Assembly (NCBI GenBank): GCA_030490835.1
Contig: CM059977.1
Location: forward strand, 17,403,335 to 17,467,334
Reading direction: 5' to 3'
Source of the DNA: Annona cherimola
Lineage: Eukaryota; Streptophyta; Magnoliopsida; Magnoliales; Annonaceae
DNA: 64,000 nucleotides
Below, piece after piece: positions 1 to 11,565 of this stretch. Each line of letters starts with the position of its first letter. Positions within the stretch are counted from its first letter, which is position 1. Below the pieces are notes generated by a model, which saw only the letters and a program-made list of their open reading frames with translations, did no database searches and was not told where the DNA came from. The translations under genes and the position numbers were made by a program.

Positions 1-1049
1 TTTTATATCAAAAACTTTTCTTCACAAGTTTTATTACTCCCCAAACATACCCTAAAATTTTTCATTATTAATTATCTTATTTTTAATTTTTTTATATTTT
101 ACTATATAAATACCTTACTTTTTAATCATTTTTACATAACTGACTTATGTATTGTAACTTTATTATCTTTACTACTCATCGTTAATATTATCGTATCACG
201 TCATTTTTTATCATGTTTTAAAAAAAATTATCAAAATTCTTCATCCAAAAATTTTGTCGCTTCTTAACAATAAACTTTCTTTACTCTGTCGTATGGGCCC
301 TCAGCCCACCAACACTCTCTCTACTCATCTTCATTTATTTCTTCTAATTTTATAAGATATTAGCATTGTTTTACCAATATCTATTTATTGAAGAGCAAAT
401 AACAATCAATTGGAAAATCTCCAGTGCACAAGTTGTCAAACACTATTATTTACTACACCTTTTTTTATGATCTATTCACGACATGTTTGGTAGAGACAGT
501 TTTACCTGATTTTAGTATTGTTTGGGAATATGAAATGAGAAAAAATTATGGAATGTGGCGTAACGTGAAAAAGAAATATTTTAGGAATTGTGTAATTGAT
601 GGAAAATGACAATGATAAAATTAGAATAAATAGGTATGATGGAGGGTAGTTGCAAGAAAAAACGATTTGAATGTGAGGATAAAAATGAAAAATACAATTA
701 TTATTTGATAAATGATGTTTTTCGAAATTCAAAATCCCACGTGTTCCCTCACATTCCCGCATCTACCAGTGGCTGACAACCGGTATGACCGTGTGTATGT
801 AAGAGATTGGAATTCAAAACCGGCGGATTGGGACATCAACGTTGATCCAAATAAAAAAATCAACAGCTTTATAAGACGTGATTATCATTTGGTTATTTCG
901 AGGTTATCTGATAAGCAGGAGAAGAAAATCTTCCCATTTACGCAGCATCATCAGCATTTCAATCTGGACTGTGGTAGCTTGCCGTTACTTGTTGCGTGAT
1001 CTAAAGTATCGAATTAGTGAGTTTAGTTGGGGATATGATCATTTCAAAC
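1..1049. other. AT-rich intergenic DNA; partial Tourist-like end at 1-55
   Basis: The first about 55 bp end in CTCCCCAAACATACCCTA, the right terminus of a Tourist-like MITE cut by the window edge. The frames at 424-1087 are short and unrecognised. Confidence 0.5.
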
Positions 1050-1345
1050 AGGTAAAAAAAAATTTTGTTTTTAAAACTTTTTTATAAAATTATTAATCTA
1101 GTAGTATTTAATCTATAGACTAAGTTTTACAATAAAAATATATTTTTTGGATTTTTAAACACATGGGTAATTTAATCATATTAAATTGCTCAAAATAACT
1201 AAAATTCTCCCATATTTAAAAATCCAAAAAAATATAGACATATTTAAAAATAGTATAACTTTTTTAAAGATTAAATGCACATAGATTAATAGTTATATAA
1301 AAAACCAAAAAATTAAAAATATAATTTTTTTTGGCAAATGCAGAT
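1050..1345. mobile_element. Fold-back MITE-like repeat
   Basis: AT-rich DNA with inverted halves: an arm containing TTAATCTA, GTTTTAC and TTTTTTGGATTTTTAAA is mirrored by TTTAAAAATCCAAAAAA, GTATAAC and AGATTAAT. The same internal words recur in fold-back elements elsewhere in the window. No ORF. Confidence 0.45.
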
Positions 1346-1818
1346 TAGTTGGACGGCATCGTACCGGATTACCTTCAAAATCTATCTATATTTGCAAAAT
1401 CAGGCCATTTAGTAACCAAGCCCTCCTGGATCAAAAAATCAATAATAGTTAAATGAGGTCATTTTTCTTAAGTTAGTTAAAGGCCTGTTTGGAAGAATTT
1501 AAGAAAAAGATTGAATTGCAAATGTAAAAAACTATACTAAAAATTGAAAATGCTGTCTTATGAAAGAAAAATTTTACCCCATGCATGTCAAATTCCTTTA
1601 GAACACTTCCTAAATAATCAAAACACATTCCAGTGGACTAAGTCAATGTGGGTCCATCCTGGTCTAGAAAGATGGCCATTTCAATTTCGGCTCTTCGTCG
1701 CTCTTCTAATCTTATGAACGTAAGAAACTAATGCCCCTCGCAAGGTAGGCCATCTGTTATAAAATGAGTAAGCCTTTATTTATTTAGAAAGCGGGCCAAG
1801 TTTGTACGATATTACTAT

Positions 1819-2115
1819 GGGTGTATTTGGTAATAAGTAAAAGTTGTTAAGTTAAAATTTTTCAATCTAAAATTTTTCACTCTCCATAACTATCCCATTT
1901 TTTAATCATTTATTCTCATTTTTCTATATAACTACCCTACTTTTCAATCATTTCTACACAACTACCAACACAACTAACCTATCTATTTCAACTTTATCTT
2001 ATTTATTTTTCATCATTATTCCTAGCATATCGCATCATTTGACAACTTCTACTCTCTACAACTTTTCATTAAAATCATCAAAACTGTCAAAGTCACATTA
2101 CCATTTATCAGTAGA
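1819..2115. mobile_element. Tourist-like MITE copy (diverged)
   Basis: Starts GGGTGTATTTGGTAATAAG and has the internal order of the family (CCATAACTATCCCATTTTT, ACAACTACCAACACAACTAA, then ATCGCATCATTTGACAACTT). The right end near 2115 is degraded. Confidence 0.6.
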
Positions 2116-2289
2116 ATTTATTTATATATATAAACTTCAGATCTCCTTGTCTTAAGAAGTTAATTGCATTTTCGATGGTATTGGATAATATAACGAGTGG
2201 ATGATAGTCAATTTGGGCATACCATAAAATGCGTGCCTGTGAGTATTGATGTCAAATTCCGCATCTGTTATAAGCGTGGTCTCCATTAT

Positions 2290-2560
2290 ATTCAGGATAT
2301 ATTTAGAAAGTGGTTAAATTTTTAAATGAAAAGTTTTTAATATAAAAAAATTTCAAATAAAATAAAATGATGTGGTACAATTGGAATAATGATGAAAAGT
2401 AACAAAAATAATATTAAAATAGACAGATTAATTATATAGATATTTGTGTAGAAATATTGAAAAGTAAGATAATTATATCAAAAATATTTAAAAATAAGAT
2501 AACTATACAGGGTAAAAAAAATTTGATTGAAAAGTTTCAGCTTGAAAACCTTTACCCATG
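2290..2560. mobile_element. Tourist-like MITE copy, opposite orientation (diverged)
   Basis: Contains the family words in reverse orientation (GATGTGGTAC, AATAATGATGAAAAGTAA, AATAGACAGATTAATTATA, TGTAGAAATATTGAAAAGTA). The termini are degraded. Confidence 0.5.
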
Positions 2561-2829
2561 TGAATAACAAGTGGATAAACGTGTACAAGAAACATAATCA
2601 CAAATTACGTCAACACTTCACAATTCATACAGCGATTTAACCAATGAAATGGCTTGATAAAACAAAAAATATTAAGCACGTCTGCTCTGACGGTTGCTAT
2701 GGTCTCAAATGTAACTTTGAGTCCCTGACCATATATTTCTTTTTGATTAATTAAATTGTCTTTCTTAACCAATTAATTTTGACAGAATTTTTATTGCAAA
2801 TACTTTGTTAAATCAGCTTACAAGATGAT

Positions 2830-3975
2830 ACACAAGGACTTTCTACTTCAAGGAATTCCAGAACAACAGCATATTGATGGGGATTTAGAAGTGATCTTCA
2901 AGTCTTTCTGGAGCTGTACAGTACCAAACAGAATATAGATTTTTTTTTTATTTTTTTTTATTTTTACCAGGAACAAAATACGGATTTTTAGCTAGCGCAT
3001 GGTCACCAACTCTTTCACTTGAGATCTAATTTGATCAAGAGGGGAATTGATTGGAGAATTCACTTTATCATGTGTAACAAGGAGGAGGGAGAGGAGAACA
3101 ATCTACACGTTTTTTTGGAATTGCGGTAAAGTCAATATTTTTTTGGCAGTCCATTTTTTGAGACATTATCTGGAAAATCGATTGCTCATATGACAGACAC
3201 CCTCATCCTTTTAGCAAAAGATCAAGATAAGTACCCCTTGATGTTTTATCTCACAATTTGGCATATTAGATGATTCACCCATTGTCTTTTATAATCTAGT
3301 GGTTTGGTGCATGAATTTCATTACTACTATTCTTCTCTTTTTTGGTAGCAAGGACCATTAAATCTAAATGATATCTAGCTAAAATGGATCATTTCAAGAA
3401 TAGGGATTGTTAAATTGAATGTGGATGCTGGAATCTCAACCAACCTCAACTCCATGAGGATTTGAACTATTAGCAGAGGCAGCAAGGGCTCCTTCTTAGT
3501 AGTAAAATGTTGGCCAATCTTGAGGCATGCAAACTAAGGAGATGGAGCCAAGGGCATTGTTGTTGAGAATAGAGTGATTGTTAGAGAGTGAGTTATCAAA
3601 AGTGGCAAATGAAGGTGATTTATTGATGATAATAAATCAGTTAACAGGGAAAAATGTCTGCTCTAGCACTGGTGTGGTGGTAGATGAAATCAAGAGATTG
3701 AAGGATTTGTTTAAACAAATATGCTTTCTTCATGTGTTTAGATCAGGGAATCAGTGTGCCCGCAACTTAGCAAAATGGGCTTTAGTACAAGAGGGCAATT
3801 TTATATATGGAAGAACAACTCTTCCAATTGCATAAAGGATTCGATTTGTAGTGAAATTTTTTATATTTTTTTGTAGGCGATGGCTTTCCCTTCTTGCTCC
3901 TTAGATATATTTATAGGGTGTATGGGGCTTGAAACCATTATTTTCTTTCTCTAATAAATATTTTTTCATAAAAAA
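2830..3975 (+). pseudogene. LINE 3' fragment: decayed zf-RVT and RNase H regions
   Basis: Broken frames give zf-RVT-like text (NLIKRGIDWRIHFIMCNKEE, then ENNLHVFLEL near 3030-3120). Further on come an RNase H start (VKLNVDAG, near 3412) and its C-terminal part in the frame 3578-3835, with HVFRSGNQCARNLAKWALV matching the usual (R/G)xxNxxAxxLAxxA end. Stops and frameshifts separate the pieces. This is the order found at the 3' end of plant non-LTR retrotransposons. The A/T-rich tail near 3955-3975 may be the 3' end. Upstream reverse transcriptase is missing, as in 5'-truncated LINE copies. Confidence 0.7.
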
Positions 3976-4071
3976 AGGTTGTAATTTAGGGTGTGTTTGT
4001 TTATATTTAAAAATTTTTAAATTAATATTTTTCAATATAAAATTTTTCACTCCCCACAACTATAACTCACA

Positions 4072-5665
4072 AACATAGAAAAATGACCATGGGGATTGAT
4101 GTACAAAACACACAAAACAAGAAAAATAACCATTGGGTTTGTGGACTAGGGGTGGGAATTGAGGAGGATCGACCCGTGACCCGGACCTGTTTTTGGTCGG
4201 GTAAAACAAATATATTTTTAACCTAGTATAAGAATGGGTTAGAAACTTTGATCTGAATTCAGAAATAGGGTTAGGGTGGGTCGACCATGTCCTGACCCGA
4301 ATAGTTTGACCCGCCCCGCATATACTAGTTTATTAAAAATTATAAGCTTATGTTTAAACATTATTATTATTTTCTTTCAAAATTCTCACTTTTTTATATT
4401 TCACTCTATCAACAATAGAAGAATCAATTTATTTAGAAAACAATGTAAGAATCAATAAAAAAGAATTTGTATATAAATAACCCTTATGTGTAATTGTATA
4501 TTAACCTATTTAATAAACTTATACTATATTTTCAAATATTTTATTTTCTTAATTATGTGTTTTTAATAATTAGTGAAATATTGAAGCATATAATATTTAA
4601 ATTTAGTATAGATATATACTTATGTTTGATAGGTATATAAATTCTTAAAATTATCTTATTTTACCCGTATTTTTTACCCAACCAGCTATCCCGAAACCGA
4701 TCCGATACTAACCCGAAGTTTGTCCCGGAACCTATTAAAAAAAAGTGAATGTCAAACCGACCTTGTCCTGACCCGGTATAAAATAAGGGTCAAACTCAAT
4801 TTTTAAAAAGTATGGTCAGTGTTGGGCAAACCTTGACCCGGTATGGCCCGCCCCAATTCCCACCCCTACTGTGGACTATAAGCCTCACAGTGTAATATTA
4901 TGCACTCTGTCCTAGCAGCTCAGCCACACAGTTCTAAAATGCACTACATCATGTTTAACTTGAACCCACTTACAAATCACCAGGAACTTTCTCTCATTTT
5001 CGATATAAGATTCATTTTTAGACTATTATAAACTCATTAGCTCCCGCCTTATTTGTCCTTGAACCACAACTCAACTCTGAGCTTCTACCTATAGTTTTGA
5101 TTTTCACTGGCTCAACTCTTCGAACCAATCTACTAAAGGGGATCCGCTCTGATACCACTTGTAATGCATACACTTAGAAAAACGACTATTTGATATAATA
5201 TACATACCCAAAAAAACAACCATTACGACTGTGGACTATGGGCCTCATAGTTGTGATATTGTCTGCTCTGGTCGACAGCTTAGCCGTATAACTTTTAAAA
5301 CAAGTCACATCTTGTTTAACTTAAGACTTACTTATAAACTACTAGGAACTTTTTCTCCTTTTTGATGTGGGATTCGGTTCTGGGCTATTATAAACGCATC
5401 AACTTCCACTTCGTTCGTCCTTGAACCACAACTTAACTCCAAGTTTTTTACTATAACCCTAGCTCATTGACTCAACTCTCTAAACCATATCTATTGAATG
5501 AGATCTACTTTAATACCACTTATAACGCATAGATCCAAAAAAGTGATCATTAGGCCCGACATAAAAACACATAGAACCAAAAAAAATGATCATTGGGTTT
5601 ATAAGCTATAGGTCTCAAAGTGTGATATCGTCTACTCTGGCATGACAACTCAATTCCACAGTTTT
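4072..5665 (-). mobile_element. TRIM-like miniature LTR retrotransposon, tandem array with period about 361 bp
   Basis: A unit of about 361 bp is repeated: partial copies at 4072-4146 and 5590-5665 flank fuller copies at about 4870-5230 and 5230-5590. On the plus strand each unit ends GCTCTGATACCACTTGTAA. Its reverse complement contains TGGTATCAGAGC (5157-5146), the standard primer-binding site for initiator tRNA-Met, so the element runs on the minus strand and the LTR end is at 5160. There is no coding capacity and the terminal repeats are short, which defines a TRIM. Tandem LTR-internal-LTR arrays are known for TRIMs. The second primer site (about 5507-5518) is degraded. A hAT element splits the first copy. 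Confidence 0.7.
4147..4868. mobile_element. Non-autonomous hAT element inserted in the TRIM array
   Basis: The element has terminal inverted repeats TAGGGGTGGGAATTG and CAATTCCCACCCCTA, the typical plant hAT form. It is flanked by 8-bp duplications TTGTGGAC (4139-4146) and CTGTGGAC (4869-4876), one mismatch. A shifted reading gives a perfect 8-bp duplication GTGGACTA with slightly asymmetric ends. The 722-bp interior has repeated GACCCG motifs and no transposase ORF. The uninterrupted homologous site is present in the neighbouring TRIM copy, near 5229, which confirms the insertion. Confidence 0.85.
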
Positions 5666-6175
5666 ATTTACTTCATTCATAGATGCGTTAGATTAATATA
5701 ATAACTTGTAAAATTATTTAATATCTGTAGAAAGAATGTTGTGTGTGATTTATAAGTTAAATTAACCATTTTGAAAATTATATTTAAATCAAATCATTCT
5801 AATACATAGATTTTATATTTTTATTGGATAAGTAGATTTTATATTTTTATTGGATAAGGAACAAAAACATTTTTTATTGTGGGAAAGAAACATCTTTGAT
5901 TGTGATAATATTTAATTTTCTATTTAAATGAGTAATTTTAAATGCATAGAGTAGATAAATTTCTTACGAAAAGGCTTCTTGAATGGTTAACAAGTTGGAC
6001 TATAAAACACAAAAAGTTCTAAGATAACTTCATGGACAATACTTATTTTAATAAAATTTTGAAGTACAATTTTTTTCACTTATGCTTGTTATTGGACAAT
6101 TCCTAAAATTGAAAAGTGTATTTTTTTAGCTCCATAAAATTGTAAAACATTCTTTTATGGCTTAGATTTCCATTG

Positions 6176-6543
6176 GCTCGTGAATGTATAGAATAGTGTG
6201 AATTAGAAATTAATGGTTAAATTTTGAGTGCACGTATTGACATTATTACATCCAATTTCCAAAGTAGTTGCATGATTAAAAAAAATTATAAATCATTATA
6301 TAATATTCGTATAAAATTGTATAATGGCGGTTGAAATTTTATAAGAAATGAGAAAAATGGCTGACGTATGTATAGAATGGTGTGAATTAGAAGTTAATGG
6401 TTAAATTTTAAGTACACGTATTGACATTATTACATCCAATTTCCCAAGTCGCTGACATGATAAAAAAAAATTATAAATCATTCTACAACATTTGTATAAA
6501 ATTGTATAGTGGTGGTTGAAATTTTATAAGAAATGAGAAAAAC
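6176..6543. repeat. Direct tandem duplication, two copies of about 184 bp
   Basis: Two adjacent copies (about 6176-6360 and 6361-6543), each running from TGTATAGAAT.GTGTGAATTA to TTTATAAGAAATGAGAAAAA with scattered substitutions. There is no coding content. Confidence 0.85.
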
Positions 6544-7589
6544 GCCCCTTGAAAAGGAATCATAATTAAAAAAAATTAAAAAAAGAGAAATGCCCTTAAT
6601 GAACAACATTTATAATTAACATTATTATTTCCAACCGTTATTCTCATCACATATATTGTAAAAATGCAAAAGAATATATAATATTAAATAACAAAATAAG
6701 CAAAAAAATATGTCGATAATAAAAATAAAAATAATCAACTTAATATGTGTTTGCATTAAATAAATTTACAAGAAAATATTTAAAATGTAAAAATTTAATT
6801 TTCCAAAAATATTTCTTATATTAAATAGATTAATTTTTTTTAGAACTTCAAGATATGATAGATAAGAAACTAATCTATTAATTTGAAGAATATTTTAAAA
6901 TAATTTTTGTATTCTAGTATATTTTCTTTTATTTTATTATATTATTAAAAAATAATTTTAAAAGCGAACTAATCTGTTTGGTGTAAAGAGCCATTTTAAA
7001 AATAATTTTATATAACCAAAAGGTACGTCTGTAATTTTCATCAATGTTATGAATGCAAACACGCATAGAAAAACTGTAAACGGTACTGCTTCAATGAAAT
7101 CTCTTTTTTACGTAACTTTTTTTATTTTCAAAATTATGATAATTATAAAAAATTCACTCTATTGATTGTATTTAACATCATTTTATCTATTGTATTTAAC
7201 ATCATTTTAGTATCTTAAAAACTCCTTTTATTTTTTATTTTCATTGTAAATGTGTAAAATCAACCTAATAACATAATTCAATACTAAAATATTAATTTTA
7301 AAATAGTTTTTTAAACATCTAAACCGTCTAAAATATTACTACCATATAAATAAATAATTCCAGAAAGTATTATTATGTTTTAATACATATGTAAATGAAT
7401 CTAAGCATTTTTTATAATTTACACATGAATATACGTAATTTTGAACAAATGTGACTCATGCGCATACTTGATTTGTATGAAGCTTGGTCTCCTAATTAAA
7501 TAAATAATATTAAATATAATAAATAAATTAAATTTTAAATTAATCATCAATCTCTTAAAAATTAAATTGGTTATATGTTACCAGTTCTA

Positions 7590-7946
7590 GTGGAGCCCAA
7601 TTCCGAAAATTACAAAAATGCAATAATACACTTTACTAGTTCTGCATCGCGGTGACAACTGAGGACGCGTTTTCTGGACGCTGGCAATAATGGACTTTTC
7701 GCACAGCTGCATCTAAAATATCAATACTCTGGCTACACGAGGGAGATTAAAAACTGGGTGGAGGGTCCATCTGCCGTCGCGACGGCTTGCGTCGATGCCT
7801 ACGTGTCAAGCAGGTGGGAGAATGACCACCTCCGATCCCACCCCGGGTGAAAACTGCGACCCGCGGGCTTCGGAGGTAGACATTCCTGGAAGTTTCTAGA
7901 GAGGTGTTACCACGTTCAAGTGTTCAACTTTCTTCAGTCAAAGTCT
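7590..7946. other. GC-rich island in AT-rich DNA
   Basis: About 350 bp much richer in G and C than the flanks, with short GC palindromes such as GTCGCGAC near 7778 and ACCCCGGGT near 7843. It resembles a promoter or CpG island before the ORF at 7947. No coding frame in it is recognisable. Confidence 0.4.
7889..7901 (+). promoter_or_regulatory. Heat-shock-element-like motif GAAgtTTCtaGAG
   Basis: Three inverted pentamer units with 2-nt spacing (GAA at 7889, TTC at 7894, GAG at 7899) match the HSF binding pattern, the last unit imperfectly. They lie about 50 bp upstream of the ATG at 7947. This is a short motif and can occur by chance. Confidence 0.3.
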
Positions 7947-8039
7947 ATGGCGACTCGCGCACCTGCCAAGCCCGGAGGGAGATTCGCATTAAACGATCTA
8001 CGTAAATGGGTTGCATACTTTTACTGTTTTGATAATTAA
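7947..8039 (+). CDS. Possible isolated first exon or 30-aa ORF in a GC-rich island
   Basis: The ORF MATRAPAKPGGRFALNDLRK then WVAYFYCFDN and a stop is preceded by about 350 bp of GC-rich DNA that looks like a promoter. The first 18 codons are GC-rich. A possible donor at 8002 (CTAC|GTAAAT) sits where composition turns AT-rich, as at an exon end. No continuing exon could be recognised downstream before the next gene at 10.26 kb. It may be a gene remnant, the first exon of a gene with unrecognised exons, or chance. Confidence 0.25.
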   Translation: MATRAPAKPGGRFALNDLRKWVAYFYCFDN

Positions 8040-9626
8040 TTAAAAAAACCCCTTTATCTATTTTATTTACTATTATTTTCGTAACTAAGAAACTAAGTTT
8101 TATCACATCAAAAAAATTCATGCGTCATATTTGATTAAAAATATATATTCATGTATAAATTATAAAAAATACTTTGAAATATTAATTTATTATTACAATG
8201 TAATAATATTTTATTTATCTACATATCAACTATATTTTAGACAATTTAGAGATCAACATATAAATTTTAAAGTTGATTTTAATATTAAATTGTTTTGTTA
8301 TATTGATTTTGCATATTTTTAGACAATGCTCATGTACAATAATAATAGAAAAATAAAAGAATTTTAAGTAAATAAATGTTAAATTTAATAAATGAATTGA
8401 ATTTTTTGTTAATCATTAGGGTGAGAAACAAATAAAAATCATATAAAAGAAAAGTCTAGTAAAAATAAAGCCCTGCATTAAGTTTATGCCGCAACTTTAA
8501 AAGTATGACGGTGTAATATTTTTCTTACAAGAAAAGTAATAATAAAACAAAATTTTCTTTTCTTTTATAAAAATTTTCTAAGAAATAGGATTTAAAGTCT
8601 TGCTTGAATGCTTGGGAGAAAAGCATTTACCCAAAAAAGTGTTTAAACCCTTAGTAACTTTAGATTTAATTATTTTAAATGTATGCCGATTATCAATCTC
8701 GTACTTTTAAAGATAGTAAGGCCTAGTTGTGAGCTTTTAAAATGACTTAAGTATCTTTGTATTTAAAAATACAAAATATATATATATTTAAAAACGGTAA
8801 AAATTAGTTTATAAATTTAATATAACTAGATTAGTATGTTTATAAAAAATTTTGAAAAAAATAAAAAAATACAATTTCAAACCAATATCAAATTAACGAA
8901 AGTTAGACCGATCTTAAATAATCAAACAATAATAAGGTCAATGTTTATGTTGCTATTGGAATTTTTTCTCTAGAAAAAACAGGCATTTGAAAGTCAAATT
9001 CTACTTCAAGTTGCTTCTTTTCTTATTGGTATAATATTACATTTTATCATATCATATTACAATCAAACTTAATAATTTACACGAGAGAAAATAATAATAT
9101 CACGTTATTTGCAAAGAGATAACAAACTCTCGCATATTCATAAAAGAGACCAAACTCCTACATAAGTATCAAACTCTCATGGAAAGTCGATCATACGTTG
9201 TTAGCTAGTTTGACAACGTCCGCCATTTTGCCCGCTTGGCACTTCAATTTGCTACTTAAGTACTAGTTTTTTTTTTTTTTTTGCTTTCTTTACAATTACC
9301 ACGTATTTTCAATATCTATTTGAATCCACAAAAAATAATGGGAGCAAATGAATTATGATTTAGATGAAAAACAAAATAGCTTAATCCATCAAGGTTAAAA
9401 TAATATAAAAGTTTTATCACCCTATCAAGGGATTAATAAATTTTATTTTTTAAGAAAATTGTTTAGAACTTTGATCAGCAGTTGATCATGAGATTATTTT
9501 TAAATGCTTCTCGATACAGTAAAAAAGAAACATAATTTCAAAATTCTTTTAAAATATTATAACATTTACCAAAGTATATATATATATACACACACACATC
9601 ATAGTGCAAATTTGCAACTAAGGGTG
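8040..9626. other. AT-rich intergenic DNA, no gene seen
   Basis: AT-rich sequence with part of a fold-back element near 8690-8880 and a small (TA)n(CA)n tract near 9575-9597. No recognisable coding or RNA gene. Confidence 0.5.
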
Positions 9627-9848
9627 TATTTGAGAAATGATAAAAAAATTTAATGGAAAAATTTGTGAAATAAAAGAAAATAATGTAATGATGATAAGTA
9701 AAAAGAATAAAATTAAAATAGATAAGTTAGTTGCATGAATAATTGTGTAAAAATAATTAATAAGTAATGTAACTGTTTAGAAATATACGAAAAAATAATT
9801 TTTTAAAGATAACCATGCAGAATGAAAGTTCTGATTTAGAAAATTTTA
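9627..9848. mobile_element. Tourist-like MITE copy, truncated
   Basis: Starts GGGTGTATTTGAGAAATG and keeps the internal words (ATGATGATAAGTAAAAAGAA, ATAGATAAGTTAGTTGCATG). The right terminus is missing where composition changes near 9850. Confidence 0.55.
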
Positions 9849-10077
9849 TATATAACCGCCGGTCATGCCCTGTATGAAGCATATCGGCATATTTGGATAA
9901 AAGTTTACGCAACGAAGATCTGTTATTACCTAAAATTAATAACAAAAATCAAAGAAATAAGAAGAGGCCCATTGTTATCAATATTAACCGTTAATTTAGC
10001 CTCGATCAGCGAAAATATTCCCGAACCAGAATTACTTTCGAATACCAGAAGCATCCACAGCCGTAAAGGGGGACTGT

Positions 10078-10166
10078 CACGTGCAACTCGGAGTTGGAGT
10101 CTTGAAATGTTTATCCGCGCGCGATCCTCACACGCCTGCCGTTTCCCTCTCCCTCAGCCTATAAAT
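10078..10166 (+). promoter_or_regulatory. G-box and TATA box of the zinc-ribbon gene
   Basis: CACGTG at 10078-10083 is a perfect G-box (bZIP/bHLH site) and TATAAAT at 10160-10166 a perfect TATA box, about 95 bp before the ATG at 10258. The spacing suits a leader of roughly 60-65 nt. The G-box would fit light, ABA or stress control; that part is inference. Confidence 0.7.
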
Positions 10167-10257
10167 TTGCGACGCGTTCATGCGTATCCGACGTCCTCAT
10201 ACTCGTTGAAAAGCCTCGAAAATCAATCTCGAAAAACAGAGAGGATCAAAGAAAGAG

Positions 10258-10461
10258 ATGTGTATTGTGTTCGTTTGCGACGAGGAGGAAAAGGTGTTGG
10301 GACGGCAGCCAGCTCCTGGGTCGTGTCCGTACTGCGGGGGGCTGGTGCAAGCGCTCGACGTGGAGAGCCAGTGGAGGCTCTGCTTCCTCCCGCTCTGTTT
10401 CAAGACCAAGCGGAAGTACTTCTGCACCATGTGCGCCAGACGTTTGGAGGCCTACCCGTGA
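10258..10461 (+). CDS. Small plant zinc-ribbon protein of unknown function, 67 aa, single exon
   Basis: An intronless gene for a short cysteine-rich protein. Two CxxC pairs (CPYC, residues 23-26, and CTMC, residues 56-59) lie about 30 residues apart and suit one zinc ribbon; further Cys are at 2, 7, 42 and 47. The start MCIVFVCDEEEKVLGR, the block CPYCGGLVQALDVESQWR and the basic KTKRKYFCTMCARRL tail are what I recall from a conserved plant-specific family of 65-70 residues, some members of which carry a dubious methionyl-tRNA synthetase label. No function is established. The length fits the family, and the start follows a TATA box by about 95 bp. Overlapping longer frames on both strands are shadows of its GC-rich codons. 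Confidence 0.9.
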   Translation: MCIVFVCDEEEKVLGRQPAPGSCPYCGGLVQALDVESQWRLCFLPLCFKTKRKYFCTMCARRLEAYP

Positions 10462-10469
10462 CACCACTC

Positions 10470-10528
10470 AGCTCTTTTTTTTTTTTCTTTTTTTTTTGCG
10501 TTTCCCCCCCCCCCCCCCCCCCCCCCCC
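10470..10528. repeat. Poly-T tracts followed by a 25-nt poly-C run
   Basis: Directly after the zinc-ribbon stop codon come two T runs and then 25 consecutive C residues (10504-10528). In the transcript this would be a U-rich then C-rich 3' UTR; the opposite strand has G25. The exact length may be affected by sequencing slippage. Confidence 0.9.
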
Positions 10529-11565
10529 GGTCTTTTCAATGTTTTGTGTAGATATGTATGTTGTACAAAGGTTACTTTGATTTGGGTTTTCGAATTTGGC
10601 TACGATAGGTGCTTTCTGAGGTGGATTTTGGGTGTGAAGGGATGTGGTGGTGGAATAATGGGTCTGCTTATCTGGGATATGTACGAAGATACTTGTGACA
10701 TTTTCATCAGTGTTATGCGAAGACAAATTGTTCAATTTTTTTCTCAACTGCGGAAATGATTTATAGTCCGGTTGTAATTCTAGATTCGTTCTGTGATATG
10801 TGTAATTGCTGTAATTCCTGGATGCAAAATGGCATATATTTATTGCCTGGTGTGTTCGCCGGATCGTTCGTGTTTCGTTGGATGATTTTTTATTTTTTTT
10901 CAAAAGTGGGTTTCGGCTGAATAGTGTTCGGCTTCCAAGAGGAATCCAAGGCCTTTGGTCCAGGGATGCTTGTGTTGGGGATGCCAGATGATGAATCGTT
11001 TTTTAGCTTTTTTCGATTTGATGAAAAGAATATTGTTAGAGACTACATGCGTTGGTTCCGCTTATAAAACAAGCAGAGAAGAATCATATTCCAAAATCCA
11101 AGGAAACTTTTGGATAGGTTAATGTGCGAGGTGGAATGGGAAATTCTCCGTCAAATAATTTAATAACTTAATAACTTTATTTTTCTAACTTTATTCTTAT
11201 ATTTGAATTACGTTTTTTTTTTTGAAAACTATCATATTTATTTCAACTTTAGATGATATATTAATCATACAATGATTAAAACATTCCATTTCTTACCTTC
11301 AACTACATCCCAAAATCTCATAAAAATTTACCTCTCCTAACTTTTCTGACTTTCTCAGAGTGGTCTGAAATGTATGCTTCCTTTTTTGTCTGGACCAAAG
11401 AGATTGTGGCAGATCATGTTCAGGGCAGAAATGGGAGAAGGGGGCGGCATTCGCTGGGAAATCGTAGGGTGCATCAGGCAAGATGGAGATGGAATTTAAA
11501 AAATAATAATAATAAGAGAGGGATGTGAAATGGCACGGAGAGTAAAAGTAATAAAAATGCAATAG

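Noticed and set aside
9972..10580. A 202-residue plus-strand ORF overlapping the zinc-ribbon gene
   Set aside because: It is in another frame of the GC-rich gene, runs into poly-Phe and poly-Pro from the T and C tracts, and matches nothing; the 67-aa frame is the real gene.
10400..10903. A 167-residue minus-strand ORF
   Set aside because: It consists of chance codons plus poly-Gly and poly-Lys from the homopolymer tracts; no family resemblance.
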